Counted from the stretch's first letter, positions 1 to 9,448 are shown. The stretch is DNA of 64,000 nt from Actinorhabdospora filicis (GCF_030269765.1 NZ_BSTX01000005.1:240033-304032); one strand, 5' to 3'. The notes: generated from the sequence alone by a model not told the origin. Program-made: numbers and translations.

Positions 1-587
<587 letters not shown>

Positions 588-767
588 GCCGCGCGCTCCT
601 TCCGCAATATGGACGATGCCGGTGTACGACCACCGGCACCGCACGCATAAAGACGCGTACAGGGGGTGATCCGGTTGGCGGCCGGGCGGAAATGCGTCCT
701 TCGTGTTTCGTTCAGGCGCGGTTTCCCGGACGGTCACCGGAATTTCCCCGGTATGGACGGCTCCACG

Positions 768-1562
768 CTAGCCGAACTCGACGCCGAAGGCCTCCCGCAG
801 ATGGGTCAGCGTGGCGTCCACGAACTCCTGCGGCCACTCCTCGCCGGTGGCCGCCGCCAGGGCCGTGCCGCGCCGGATGAACTCGCGGCAGATCATCTGG
901 TTGGCCGCGATGATGTCCTTCGGTTCACAGCCCACGGCCGGGATCGACTCCAGGAATTCGCGCTGCTCATCGGACACGAACGCGTTCAGCCGCTTCACCC
1001 CGCCGCTGCGCCGGACGCCGCGCTCGGCGCGCATGAGCGCGATGAGCTGATCGCGGACGGCGCTCACGCCCATGTTCGCCACCACGTACTCGCGGCGGCC
1101 CAGGACGTTCACCAGGTTGCCCAGGAAGTAGAAGAACAGCCGCACGTTGCGGCGGGGGTAGTACGGATCACCGTTTCCTCCCGGTACGCGGGCCTCGGGG
1201 AGGAGGTTCCCGGAACGGTCGAAGAGTGGTAGTACGGCCTCGTAGTCATCGGGGTCGTACTCGGAGAGGGGGTGGACGATGAGGTCGACGTGCAGCCAGT
1301 CGGGCGTGATGCCGAGGCCGCCGGAGAGCCCGGGGATGCCGTCGGTCAGCACGAGCCGGCCGGCGATGGACTCCATCGCGGTGGCGAAGTCGTAGGTCTC
1401 GGCGGCCTCGTCGGTGACGACGACGTGCACGTCGACGTCGGAGTAGGCGTCGTCCTCGTGGGAGGCGTGGCTGCCGACGAGGTACACGGCCAGCACGCGC
1501 TCGTCCTGGGGCAGGACGGTTCGCGCGCGGTCGATCACGGCCGCCTGTCGTGGATCGGTCAT
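768..1562 (-). CDS. Nucleotidyltransferase-domain protein (aminoglycoside adenylyltransferase-like)
   Basis: The 264-residue protein has the polymerase-beta superfamily signature near residues 30-46: GSHAS, then SDVDVHVVV, giving the GS-x(n)-DxD metal-binding pattern. A third acidic strand lies around WLHVDLIV. The C-terminal half is helical and resembles the helical domain of stand-alone nucleotidyltransferases such as the aminoglycoside nucleotidyltransferases. The role is presumably transfer of NMP to a small molecule; the substrate is unknown and drug resistance should not be assumed. It is divergent from the SDR at 1601 with only 38 bp between starts, so promoters must overlap. Confidence 0.75.
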   Translation of the reverse strand: MTDPRQAAVIDRARTVLPQDERVLAVYLVGSHASHEDDAYSDVDVHVVVTDEAAETYDFATAMESIAGRLVLTDGIPGLSGGLGITPDWLHVDLIVHPLSEYDPDDYEAVLPLFDRSGNLLPEARVPGGNGDPYYPRRNVRLFFYFLGNLVNVLGRREYVVANMGVSAVRDQLIALMRAERGVRRSGGVKRLNAFVSDEQREFLESIPAVGCEPKDIIAANQMICREFIRRGTALAAATGEEWPQEFVDATLTHLREAFGVEFG

Positions 1563-1600
1563 GCTGGCGACCTTAGTGAGGACTGTCGAGAGGAGCGGCC

Positions 1601-2323
1601 ATGCTGACCGTCATCACCGGTGGCACCAGGGGCATCGGGGCGGCCACGGCCTTGCGCCTGGCGGGCGAGGGGCACGACCTGGTTCTGGCCTACGCGCGCG
1701 ATGACGTCGCGGCGGCCGAGGTGGCGGGGGCGGTGCGCTTCAAGGGCGTGCGGTGCCTGGCGCTGCGCGCGAACGTCGCCGACGAGCCGGACGTGGAGCG
1801 GCTCTTCGACGCCGCCGAGGCGCTGGGCCCGGTGACGGGCCTGGTGAACAACGCGGGGGTGTCGGGACGCCTGGGGCCGCTGGCGGAGGCGCGCACCGAG
1901 GACATCCGGGCCGTCCTGGACGTCAATGTGCTGGGGACGCTGCTGTGCTGCCGCCGCGCGGCCCGCACGCTGGGCCCGGGCGGGTCGATCGTCAATGTCT
2001 CCTCGGCGGCGGCGACGCTGGGCAGCCCCGGCGACTACGTGCACTACGCGGCCTCGAAGGCGGCGGTGGACGCGCTCACGGTGGGCCTGTCGAAGGAGCT
2101 GGGCGAGTCGGGGATCCGCGTGAACGCCGTGGCGCCGGGCCTCATCGACACCGAGATGCACGCGGCCATGGGCGACCCGGACCGCGCCGCACGCGTGGGC
2201 TCGCAGACGCCGCTGGGCCGGGCGGGGACGGCCGACGAGGTCGCCGCGGCGATCGCCTGGCTGCTGTCGCCGGAGGCCTCGTACACGACCGGGGCGATCC
2301 TGCGGGTGGCCGGCGGCCGTTAA
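1601..2323 (+). CDS. SDR family NAD(P)-dependent oxidoreductase
   Basis: A 240-residue classical short-chain dehydrogenase. It has the cofactor motif TGGTRGIG at residues 6-13, the NNAG motif (LVNNAGVSG), a catalytic Ser in VNVSSAAA, and YVHYAASKAA carrying the Tyr-x3-Lys pair, followed by the PG motif (VAPGLIDTEM). Length and motif order are those of FabG-like reductases. Substrate cannot be told from sequence. An SD-like GAGGAG precedes the ATG. Its TAA stop overlaps the stop of the convergent gene at 2320 by 4 bp. Confidence 0.9.
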   Translation: MLTVITGGTRGIGAATALRLAGEGHDLVLAYARDDVAAAEVAGAVRFKGVRCLALRANVADEPDVERLFDAAEALGPVTGLVNNAGVSGRLGPLAEARTEDIRAVLDVNVLGTLLCCRRAARTLGPGGSIVNVSSAAATLGSPGDYVHYAASKAAVDALTVGLSKELGESGIRVNAVAPGLIDTEMHAAMGDPDRAARVGSQTPLGRAGTADEVAAAIAWLLSPEASYTTGAILRVAGGR

Positions 2324-2655
2324 CCGGCGGTGAGGTCGTAGACGGACGCCAGGATCGCCAGCGCTGCGAAGACCCCGGCGAGCGCGGGGTGGCGCATCCA
2401 CACGAGCGCGCCCACGGCCGAGCCGAACCAGGCGACGAGGAGGACGGCGCGGGCGGCGCCGGTGAGGTGGTGGGTGGCGCCGGGCGCGCCGAGGGTCCAC
2501 CACACGCCGATGAGCACGGTGAGGGTGAGGACGGCGGCGGCGATCTTGAGGAGGACGCCGGAGGGGATCTTCACCGACCACCACACGGCGGTGGCGTAGG
2601 TGGCGAGTTCGAGGAGGAAGAAGAGGGTCTGCGCGGCGGGCTTGATGACGGTCAT
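2320..2655 (-). CDS. YrdB-like (DUF2568) small integral membrane protein
   Basis: A 111-residue protein with about four hydrophobic helices and little else. Aromatic residues near the first helix (LELATYATAVWWSVKIPSG) and the VWWTLGAPGATHHL turn match the DUF2568/YrdB group as I know it. Function is unknown in the family. The gene is monocistronic, converges on the SDR with overlapping stops, and has an inverted repeat 28 bp upstream of its ATG that may be its operator. Confidence 0.75.
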   Translation of the reverse strand: MTVIKPAAQTLFFLLELATYATAVWWSVKIPSGVLLKIAAAVLTLTVLIGVWWTLGAPGATHHLTGAARAVLLVAWFGSAVGALVWMRHPALAGVFAALAILASVYDLTAG

Positions 2656-2682
2656 GAGGGGCTCCGGGGTGGTTCAGTGGCG

Positions 2683-2715
2683 GAATCATTCAGAGTCTAA
2701 ATGATTCTGAGTCTG
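2683..2715. promoter_or_regulatory. Operator-like repeats upstream of the YrdB-like gene
   Basis: Arms GAATCATT (2683-2690) and AATGATTC (2700-2707) form an inverted repeat around a 9-nt spacer. Overlapping it are two near-identical direct repeats, CATTCAGAGTCT (2687-2698) and GATTCTGAGTCT (2704-2715). The AT-rich element sits just upstream of the leftward gene starting at 2655. A TetR- or MarR-type operator is plausible; no regulator gene is adjacent. Confidence 0.45.
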
Positions 2716-2908
2716 AACGCAAGCCGGGTTCGGGTGCACGGGGGCGGGGCCAGGCCATGGGGCACGAGGCCGGGGCGTGGGGGCACGGGGTCGGGTCGCA
2801 TCGTGGGACACGGGGTCGGCCGACGCCGACTGCCCTCCGCGTGACCCAACGCCGCCGGGCCGCCGTCCCGGTACGCGGTCGCCGCTGACCGAGGCCCGCG
2901 CACGCTAA

Positions 2909-2932
2909 AGGGGCGGCGCATCCGCCGCCCCT
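2909..2932 (-). terminator. Hairpin terminator after the ABM-like gene
   Basis: A 10-bp perfect stem (AGGGGCGGCG / CGCCGCCCCT) with a 4-nt loop lies just past the stop codon of the leftward ABM-like gene. There is no strong T run, as is common in high-GC actinomycete terminators. Confidence 0.6.
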
Positions 2933-2945
2933 CGATGGGCCCGTC

Positions 2946-3281
2946 CTAGGCCCACGCCTCCTTGAGCACGTGATGCCCCGGCACCTGTCCCTCGACGAAG
3001 GCCACCCGCTCGCCGAGCCGCTCGAAGAGCGCCTCCAGCTGGGCCACGCGGCCGGTGTTGTCGGCGACCTCCAGGAACTTCCGGTAGTCGGCCTCGGTGG
3101 CCCAGAAGATCGTGTTGACGACGCCCAGGCCGTCCTCGCTGCCGTGGAAGCGGGTGCCGAGCCAGCCGGGGTAGGGGCGCACCCAGGTGTCGATGAGGGC
3201 GGACAGGCCCTCGACGAGTTCACGCTGGGCGGAGGCGTCGGTGGTCGTGTAGCGCAGGATCATGACCCATTCGGGGTTCAT
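2946..3281 (-). CDS. Antibiotic-biosynthesis-monooxygenase (ABM) fold-like protein
   Basis: A 111-residue protein starting MNPEWVMILRYTT. I chose ATG 3281 because GAGGAGACGACG lies directly upstream; an in-frame ATG at 3308 would bury that SD. Size, the opening beta strand and the late VNTIFWATEADYRKFLEVADNTG segment fit the dimeric alpha/beta ABM or ferredoxin-like fold used by small monooxygenases and stress-related proteins. No metal or cofactor residues are diagnostic, so catalysis is not claimed. A 43-bp palindrome covers its SD. Confidence 0.6.
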   Translation of the reverse strand: MNPEWVMILRYTTTDASAQRELVEGLSALIDTWVRPYPGWLGTRFHGSEDGLGVVNTIFWATEADYRKFLEVADNTGRVAQLEALFERLGERVAFVEGQVPGHHVLKEAWA

Positions 3282-3282
3282 C

Positions 3283-3325
3283 GTCGTCTCCTCAAGCGGT
3301 TGGATCAACTACTTGAGGAGACGAC
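3283..3325. promoter_or_regulatory. 43-bp palindrome overlapping the SD of the ABM-like gene
   Basis: Two perfect 14-nt arms, GTCGTCTCCTCAAG (3283-3296) and CTTGAGGAGACGAC (3312-3325), flank an inner GTTG-GAT-CAAC palindrome. The structure begins one base from the ATG and contains the SD. It could be a protein operator (the inner part resembles MarR-type sites) or an RNA hairpin that hides the ribosome-binding site. Confidence 0.6.
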
Positions 3326-3357
3326 CTGAACCAATGTTGAGGTCAAGGCACTGTGAT

Positions 3358-4911
3358 CTAGTACGCGCCCTTGCGCTGGAGCACCACCAGGACCGTGCGG
3401 AACAGGATCTGCAGGTCGGTGGTCAGCGACCAGTTGTCGACGTAGTACAGGTCGAGCCGGACCGCGTCGTCCCACGACAGGTCCGAGCGGCCCGAGACCT
3501 GCCACAGCCCGGTGATGCCGGGACGCACCAGCAGGCGGCGGCGGACGTCGCCCAGGAAGTCGCCGTTCTCGGCCACGAGGGGCCGGGGGCCGACCAGGGA
3601 CATCTCGCCGCGCAGGACGTTGATCAGCTGCGGGAGCTCGTCCAGGGACGTGCGGCGCAGGAAGCGCCCGGCGGGGGTGATGCGCGGGTCGTCCTTCATC
3701 TTGAAGAGCAGCCCGTCGGACTCGTTCTGGTCCATCAGCAGCGCGAGGCGGTCCTCGGCGTCGACGTACATGCTGCGGAACTTCCAGCAGTGGAAGGTCT
3801 TGCCCTCCATGCCCACGCGCGGCTGCCGGAAGAAGACCGGGCCCTTGTCCTTCGACTTGATCCAGATCGCGATCGCGATGAACAGCGGCGACAGGATCAG
3901 CAGGCCCAGGAACGCCGCCATCTTGTCGAGGGCGTTCTTGATGACCCAGCCGATGCCGGAGAGCGTCGGCTCCTCCACGTGCAGCAGCGGCACGCCCTCC
4001 ACGGGCCGGATGTGGACGCGGGGACCGGCGATGTCGGTGAGCTGCGGCGCGACCACGAGGTCGATGCCGGTGCCCTCCAGCTGCCAGGCGAGGCGGCGCA
4101 GGCCGCCCTGCTCGTTGGACGCCGAGCCGCACACCGCGATGGTGTCGGCGCCGAGGGTCTCGGCGAGCTGGACGAGGTCGGTGCCGCTGTACACCGGGAC
4201 GGGCGTGTCGACGCCGCGCGCGGCGGAGGGCCCCTCGGTGAGGTAGATGCCGATCGGCAGGAACCCGGCCTGCGGGACGCGCGAGACGGCCGTCCCGACC
4301 TCCAGGGCCTCGTTCAGGGTGCCGACCAGGAGCAGGTGGTGCACGAAGTGCTGGTGGCGGCGCAGCGACTGCAGGACGCGGCGGGCGGTGAAGCGCCCGA
4401 TGACCAGGTACAGCAGCGCCGAGCCGAGCGCGATGGCCACGGCCAGTCGCGAGAGGTCCGTTTTGAACATCAATGCCAGGAACGACACGATGGACACCAC
4501 GATGACCGCCGAGCGCACCACGCGCTTGAACTCGTCGGTGCCGACGCCCAGGTACCGCCGGTCGTAGCCGCCGTTGCCCCACAGGGTCAGGACCCAGGTG
4601 AGCGGCAGGAGGCCGTAGGCGATGACGTAGAAGGTGGTGTCGACCTCGGCGTGGATGCCGCGGCCGAACTCGGTAAAGCCGGTGGCGGCGGTCCCGGTGG
4701 TGATCACGGCGGTCATGGACGCGGCGATCGCGGCCAGCATGTCCACGCCGAACAGGACGATCACGTACGTACGGTGCCAAGTCGCCGCGCGAACCCTGCG
4801 CTGCCATGCGACACGGGGTATGCCGCTGGTGATCGGCTCCTCGGCGTTCACGTCACCCGGAATCCTGGCTCGCCGGCCCCCCTGGATCGGACGCTGGAGG
4901 CTCGTTGTCAA
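3358..4911 (-). CDS. Polyprenyl-phosphate glycosyl-1-phosphate transferase (exopolysaccharide priming enzyme)
   Basis: A 517-residue membrane enzyme. The N-terminal half carries about four hydrophobic helices (residues about 48-190), then a CoA-binding-like Rossmann region. After one more membrane helix (LLILSPLFIAIAIWI) comes the bacterial sugar transferase domain with WKFRSM, DELPQLINVLRGEMS, LVGPRP and GITGLWQVSGRS. In this family the enzyme transfers sugar-1-phosphate from a nucleotide sugar to undecaprenyl phosphate, starting a surface polysaccharide. It is divergent from the GT4 gene at 5091 and near a UDP-glucuronate-decarboxylase-like gene, consistent with a surface-glycan locus. The sugar is not predictable. 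Confidence 0.92.
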   Translation of the reverse strand: MTTSLQRPIQGGRRARIPGDVNAEEPITSGIPRVAWQRRVRAATWHRTYVIVLFGVDMLAAIAASMTAVITTGTAATGFTEFGRGIHAEVDTTFYVIAYGLLPLTWVLTLWGNGGYDRRYLGVGTDEFKRVVRSAVIVVSIVSFLALMFKTDLSRLAVAIALGSALLYLVIGRFTARRVLQSLRRHQHFVHHLLLVGTLNEALEVGTAVSRVPQAGFLPIGIYLTEGPSAARGVDTPVPVYSGTDLVQLAETLGADTIAVCGSASNEQGGLRRLAWQLEGTGIDLVVAPQLTDIAGPRVHIRPVEGVPLLHVEEPTLSGIGWVIKNALDKMAAFLGLLILSPLFIAIAIWIKSKDKGPVFFRQPRVGMEGKTFHCWKFRSMYVDAEDRLALLMDQNESDGLLFKMKDDPRITPAGRFLRRTSLDELPQLINVLRGEMSLVGPRPLVAENGDFLGDVRRRLLVRPGITGLWQVSGRSDLSWDDAVRLDLYYVDNWSLTTDLQILFRTVLVVLQRKGAY

Positions 4912-5090
4912 TGTTCATCCCTCCGCGCACGTGCCCTGCGGTGGCCGCAAGACAGTCTGCCACGCAACCCGGCCGCGGCCAGCCCGACCTCCCCGTATTC
5001 CCCGGATGTCCGGTTCGCCGCGCGTTCCCACGCCTCCGGCCGGGGGTTAGGGTGACGTGTCCTGTCGACCGTCAGACGAACGTGGGCCGC

Positions 5091-6251
5091 ATGAAAATCG
5101 TCATCGCGCATAACCGGTACTCCTCGGCGCAGCCGTCCGGAGAGAACACGGTCGTGGACGCCGAGATCGCCGCGCTGCGGGCGGCCGGACTCACCGTCGT
5201 GCCGTTCCTGCGCTCCTCCGACGAGATCGCCGACCTGTCCACTGTGGGCAAGCTGGCGCTCGCGGTGTCGCCGGTGTACGCGGCTCGCGCCCAGAAGGAG
5301 CTTTCGGCCCTGTTGCGTGCCGAGCGCCCCGATGTCCTGCACTTGCACAATGTCTACCCGTTCCTGTCCCCGGCGGTCGTGCGGACCGCGCACCGGCACG
5401 GCGTGCCGGTGGTCCAGACGATCCACAATGTACGGCACGAATGTCTCAACGGCCTCTACTTCCGGGACGGTCGGATCTGTCACGACTGCGCGGGCAAGCG
5501 CGTGGACCTGCCCGGGATCTTGCACGGCTGCTATCGCGGCTCGCGTGCGCAGAGCGTCATCATGGCCACTTCTCTCGCCGCGCACAAGGGGACGTGGAGG
5601 AGTGTTGACGCTTTCGTCGCGCTGACCCCCTGGATCGCCGACTACCTGGTCACGTTCGGTGTGGGGCGTGAGCGGATCGTGGTGAAACCGAACTCCTCGC
5701 CCGATCCCGGGCCGCCCACCGCGGTCGGCGACGGCTTCGTCTACGTCGGGCGGCTGTCGGCGGAGAAGGGCATCGAGGCGATGCTGGCGGCCTGGAGCCG
5801 TTTCCCCGTCGGCTCCCTGGGGCAGCTCACCATCGTCGGCGACGGGCCCTTGCGCGCCATGGTCGAAGAGGCCGCCGCCCTGCGCGCCGACGTGAACTAT
5901 CTCGGACGCCAGCCGCGCGAGCACGTCGACGCCGCCGTCCGTGACGCCTCGGCCCTGCTGCTGCCCTCGATGTGGGAGGACATCCTGCCCACCGTGGCGA
6001 TCGAGGCCCTGGCCAACGCCCGCCCGGTGCTGGCCACGAACCTGGGCGGGATGCCCTACCTGGTCGGCGACGCCGGCTGGATCGTCGAGCCGACGGTGGA
6101 CGGGCTCGCCAATGGCCTGGCCCGGGCCCGCGACGAGGCGGCCGACCTGGCCGGGATCGCCCGCGCCCGCTGGGAGTCGACCTTCGCGCCGGAGGTCGTG
6201 ACCGGCCAGCTCATCAAGATCTACGAGGGAGTGGCCGCCGGTGTCTCGTGA
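5091..6251 (+). CDS. Glycosyltransferase family 4
   Basis: About 386 residues from ATG 5091 (MKIVIAHNRYSSAQPSGEN), the point where the first Rossmann strand starts; the open frame extends further upstream without domain content. The N-terminal acceptor domain contains DVLHLHNVYP and VQTIHNVRHECLNG. The C-terminal GT1/GT4 domain has FVYVGRLSAEKGIEAM, LTIVGDGPL and the EDILPTVAIEALA donor-phosphate motif. A retaining nucleotide-sugar transferase for surface or secondary glycans is likely. Its stop overlaps the next gene by 11 bp, so the two are probably co-translated. Confidence 0.88.
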   Translation: MKIVIAHNRYSSAQPSGENTVVDAEIAALRAAGLTVVPFLRSSDEIADLSTVGKLALAVSPVYAARAQKELSALLRAERPDVLHLHNVYPFLSPAVVRTAHRHGVPVVQTIHNVRHECLNGLYFRDGRICHDCAGKRVDLPGILHGCYRGSRAQSVIMATSLAAHKGTWRSVDAFVALTPWIADYLVTFGVGRERIVVKPNSSPDPGPPTAVGDGFVYVGRLSAEKGIEAMLAAWSRFPVGSLGQLTIVGDGPLRAMVEEAAALRADVNYLGRQPREHVDAAVRDASALLLPSMWEDILPTVAIEALANARPVLATNLGGMPYLVGDAGWIVEPTVDGLANGLARARDEAADLAGIARARWESTFAPEVVTGQLIKIYEGVAAGVS

Positions 6252-6927
6252 CGTCCTGAGCCGTTTCGCGCCCACCGGGACGATCGTCCCTTATGGAGAC
6301 CTGCCCGAGCAGGTCGTCGAGCGCTGGCCCGGCGAGGGGCCGACGGTGGTGTTCGTCCACGGCGGTTTCTGGCGGGCCGAGTACGACCGGACGCACGTCC
6401 GTCCACTGTGCAATGACCTGGCCGCCCGGGGATACGACGTGGCGGCCGTCGAGTTCCGGCGCACCGCGCCGGGCGTGCCGGGCTGGACGGCGACCTTCGA
6501 CGACGTCCTGGCGGCCCTGAGGTTCATCGGTGGCGAGCCGGTCCTGGCGGGCCACTCCGCGGGCGGGCACCTGGCGCTGTGGGCCGCTTCCCGCAGGGCG
6601 CGTGTGAAAGGCGTGCTGGCCCTGGCGCCGGTGACGGACGTGGTGACGGCCTACCGCGACGACCTGGACGGCGGCGCGGCCCTGGCGCTGCTCGGCGGCT
6701 CGCCGGAGGAGGTCCCCGAGCGCTACGCGGGCGCGACCCCGGGCGACCCGGGCGTCCCGGCCGTGCTGATCCACGGCGACGCCGACGCGCAGGTGCCGGT
6801 GACCCAGTCGCGCGGCTACGGGCATGGACGGCTCGTCGAGCTGCCCGGCGTCGACCACTTCGCGCTGATCGACCCCGAGTCAGGCGTCTGGGGCGTCGTC
6901 CTCGACGCGCTTGCCTCGCTTGCGTGA
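6241..6927 (+). CDS. Alpha/beta hydrolase
   Basis: A 228-residue hydrolase starting at GTG 6241 inside the end of the GT4 gene. It shows the HGGFW oxyanion motif (residues 40-44) and the nucleophile elbow GHSAGG. The acid is in IHGDADAQVP and the His in PGVDHFALI. The HGGFW plus GHSAGG combination is shared with kynurenine-formamidase-like and carboxylesterase-like members. Substrate is not determined. Confidence 0.85.
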   Translation: MSRDVLSRFAPTGTIVPYGDLPEQVVERWPGEGPTVVFVHGGFWRAEYDRTHVRPLCNDLAARGYDVAAVEFRRTAPGVPGWTATFDDVLAALRFIGGEPVLAGHSAGGHLALWAASRRARVKGVLALAPVTDVVTAYRDDLDGGAALALLGGSPEEVPERYAGATPGDPGVPAVLIHGDADAQVPVTQSRGYGHGRLVELPGVDHFALIDPESGVWGVVLDALASLA

Positions 6928-7059
6928 GGCGGCCAGCTTGGCCCGGAAGGCCGCCGGGTCGTAACTGAGCTGCTCCTCGGAGGGCGTGGCCGAACCGGGC
7001 GCGAGGAAGCGCGCGGAGGCACCGCCGGACTTGCGGGGGCGCTTGGGCGTGGCGAACAT
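6880..7059 (-). CDS. Small basic hypothetical protein
   Basis: A 59-residue frame from ATG 7059 to TGA at 6880, too short for a typical ORF cut-off. It is rich in Lys/Arg at both ends (MFATPKRPRKSGG, KLAASRKRGKRVE) with a middle SEEQLSYDPAAFRAKL segment that looks like a real short helix. It overlaps the end of the convergent hydrolase by 48 bp. No domain is recognised. Confidence 0.4.
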   Translation of the reverse strand: MFATPKRPRKSGGASARFLAPGSATPSEEQLSYDPAAFRAKLAASRKRGKRVEDDAPDA

Positions 7060-7099
7060 GTGAGCAGTATGCGCTGAATGCCCGTTAAGTGTGCGGGAA

Positions 7100-9448
7100 T
7101 CACCTCGTGTCGTGCTTGAGGATCTGCTGGACCCGGCCCAGGTCCTTCTCCGCCCGCCGCCGCAGCTCCTGATCGGGCGCGCCCGGTCGCCGGTAGCGCT
7201 CCACGGCCTCGGTGAAGGCCGCCAGGGACTCCTCGAAGCGGCCCGCGTTGGCCAGCGACGCGCCCAGCCCGGCCAGGATGTTGGTCAGGTAGCGCGCCTG
7301 CTCCGGATCGTCCTCCAGCCGCCGGTGGGCCTCGGCGAGGACGCGGTGGGCGGCGATGACGTCGGCGGTCTCCCCGGCGTCCATGATCCAGAAGTGCAGG
7401 GCGCCCAGCCAGCCGTGGTGGGTGGGCTCGCCGTCGTACATCGCGGCGGCCAGCGTGAGCGCCTCCACCAGCGCCGGGGCGGCCAGCGCGCGCCGCTCGG
7501 GCGTGACGGGGTCGGTGACGCCCTCGGTGTGCTTGCGGTAGTCGTAGGGCAGGTACCGGCGGAAGATCGTGGCGCGCAGGTACGGGCTGCGCCCGCCCGT
7601 CTGGAACGCGGCCCGCTCGGCGGCGTCGGGATCGGCGAGCGCGGCCAGCGCCACCAGGTCCCGGATCAGCCGCCACCGGTTGGTGTCGTTGTCGGCGGTG
7701 GCGCGCCCGATCTCGGTGAGCTGCTGCCGGACACGGACGGCGTCGGCGTAGTGCCCGGCGCCCATCAGGAGTGAGTCGAGGTAGGTGAGCACGCCCCCGG
7801 AGTTCTCCAGGTCGGCTTCGGCGGCCAGGTCGCGCAGGGCCGCGATCGCGTCGCCGGCGCCGATGGCCTCAGCCTCGGCCAGGTCGAGGGTCAGCCCCAG
7901 CCGGTCCAGGACGCCGCCCAGCCGCACGGCCAGCCGGAACGCCTCGCGCATGACCTCCGGCTCGGCCCGCCGCCGTTCGGCGTACAGCCACTCGGCGAGC
8001 CGGTCGGGTTGCAGGGCGCCCCACCAGCGTTCGCCGCCGGGGTAGAGGCCGCGCAGCCAGCCGGCGGCGCGCAGGCGGGCGTCCTCGGGCAGGTCGCGGA
8101 CGCCGGGGACCAGCGCGAGCGCGCTGAGCGCGTCCTCGCGGGTGTCGGCGGGGATCGAGGAGGCGACCGCGACGGCGGTCCGCATGGTGCCGGGGGACAG
8201 GTCGAGCCCGTGCCGGACGGCGGTGGCGGCCCAGTAGCGGGCCTCGTGGTCGAGGATGCGGCCCTGTGCGGGTTCGTCGCCGTCGTCGAGGAGCCCGGCG
8301 AGGACGTGCATGTGGACGCCGAGGGCGGTGCGCGCCTCGCGTGGTGGCGTGACCTCTCCGCGCGGGTCGAGGCCCAGGGACCGCAGGCCGCGCGTGTACT
8401 CGCCGGTCAGGCCGCGCACGTCCGGTGGTTCGGTGAACAGCTCGGGCAGCGCGATCTGCCCGGCGGCCGACAGGAGGGAGGCGTGCGGGCCGAGGTGCTC
8501 GCGCCAGCCGTCGTCGTGGCGGGCGAGCATGAGGACGCGGACGGGCTCCTGCTCGGGGAGGGCCTCGGCGAGCCGGGCGAGGTCGCGGCGTTCGGCGTAG
8601 TCGACGACGACCAGCAGCGGGGTGGTGACGCTCGTCAGGGCCACGAGGTCGGGCGTGTCGTCGCGCAGGTGCAGCACCGCCCAGCCCTTGGCGCGCATCC
8701 GGTGGCCGAACTCCAGCCCGAGCCGGGACTTGCCCTGCCCGCCGGGGCCGGTGACCAGCAGCGCGTCCTGCCGTTTCGGGCCGCCGGACCAGGCGTCCAG
8801 CTCGGCCAGCACGCGTTCGCGGCCGGGCTGGAAGGTCGTGGCCTCCACGTCGGCGCGCAGCAGCATCGCCGGGGAGCGCGCGATGACGTCGGGGACCTGG
8901 AGCCGCTCCAGCTCCACCTCCCGCAGCCTGGGCGCGCCCACGTACCGCGCGAAGCTCGGGTCGCGCATGAGGGTGGCGACGGGGAGGGCGAGCAGCTCGC
9001 GGTTCTCCCAGTCCTCGGGGGTGTGCGTGACGACGCCGACGAGCAGCCCTTCGGCGAACAGGGCCGCGCCGGAGAAGCCGCGCCAGGAGTCCTCCTGCGG
9101 TGGGGCGGTGAGCGGGGCGAGGCTGAAGTCGGGCCGCAGCCGCGCCTCCAGGTGGTGGGCCCGCGGATGCGACACGCGCGGGAAGCCGATCGCGTGCGCG
9201 ACGAGAGGAGCGCCGCCCACCACGCGTCCCCACCGCAGCGGGCCGGGGACGTCGACGGGCGCGTCGAGGCGGATGAGCGCGGCGTCGGGTTTGCGGGCCC
9301 GCCACACGACGCGTCCGGCGCCGAAGGAGGTCCTGACCTCCTTCGACGGGACGCAGTGGGAGGCGGTCAGGACGAGGTCGCGCGCGACGAGTAAGCCCGT
9401 CCCGCGCGCGCCTCCGGACACTCGGCACACTCGCTTCTCCGGCACCAT
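7100..9448 (-). CDS. Trypsin-like serine protease fused to a P-loop NTPase and helical repeat region
   Basis: A 782-residue multidomain protein. Residues 1-170 form a trypsin-fold domain with His31 (LTASHC), Asp55 (KPDAALIRLD) and Ser126 (RGFSGAALF). Residues about 205-400 form a STAND/AAA-type NTPase with P-loop GPGGQGKS (234-241) and a Walker B strand LLVVVDYAE. The rest is helical and ends in a tetratricopeptide-like region (GRFEESLAAFTEAVERYRR). There is no signal peptide, so it should act in the cytoplasm. This architecture matches protease-STAND-repeat proteins thought to act in signalling or conflict, with the repeats as sensor and the protease as effector. It stands alone and is divergent from the GNAT gene. 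Confidence 0.85.
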   Translation of the reverse strand: MVPEKRVCRVSGGARGTGLLVARDLVLTASHCVPSKEVRTSFGAGRVVWRARKPDAALIRLDAPVDVPGPLRWGRVVGGAPLVAHAIGFPRVSHPRAHHLEARLRPDFSLAPLTAPPQEDSWRGFSGAALFAEGLLVGVVTHTPEDWENRELLALPVATLMRDPSFARYVGAPRLREVELERLQVPDVIARSPAMLLRADVEATTFQPGRERVLAELDAWSGGPKRQDALLVTGPGGQGKSRLGLEFGHRMRAKGWAVLHLRDDTPDLVALTSVTTPLLVVVDYAERRDLARLAEALPEQEPVRVLMLARHDDGWREHLGPHASLLSAAGQIALPELFTEPPDVRGLTGEYTRGLRSLGLDPRGEVTPPREARTALGVHMHVLAGLLDDGDEPAQGRILDHEARYWAATAVRHGLDLSPGTMRTAVAVASSIPADTREDALSALALVPGVRDLPEDARLRAAGWLRGLYPGGERWWGALQPDRLAEWLYAERRRAEPEVMREAFRLAVRLGGVLDRLGLTLDLAEAEAIGAGDAIAALRDLAAEADLENSGGVLTYLDSLLMGAGHYADAVRVRQQLTEIGRATADNDTNRWRLIRDLVALAALADPDAAERAAFQTGGRSPYLRATIFRRYLPYDYRKHTEGVTDPVTPERRALAAPALVEALTLAAAMYDGEPTHHGWLGALHFWIMDAGETADVIAAHRVLAEAHRRLEDDPEQARYLTNILAGLGASLANAGRFEESLAAFTEAVERYRRPGAPDQELRRRAEKDLGRVQQILKHDTR

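Noticed and set aside
768..1562. Calling the nucleotidyltransferase an aminoglycoside-resistance gene
   Set aside because: Only the generic nucleotidyltransferase signature is seen; nothing fixes the substrate.
1559..2689. 376-codon leftward frame opposite the SDR
   Set aside because: Arg/His-rich out-of-frame text with no family signature, overlapping the SDR and YrdB-like genes.
3262..5055. Long open frame opposite the glycosyl-1-phosphate transferase gene
   Set aside because: Composition is that of a high-GC antisense shadow and it has no domain content; the opposite strand carries a clear enzyme.
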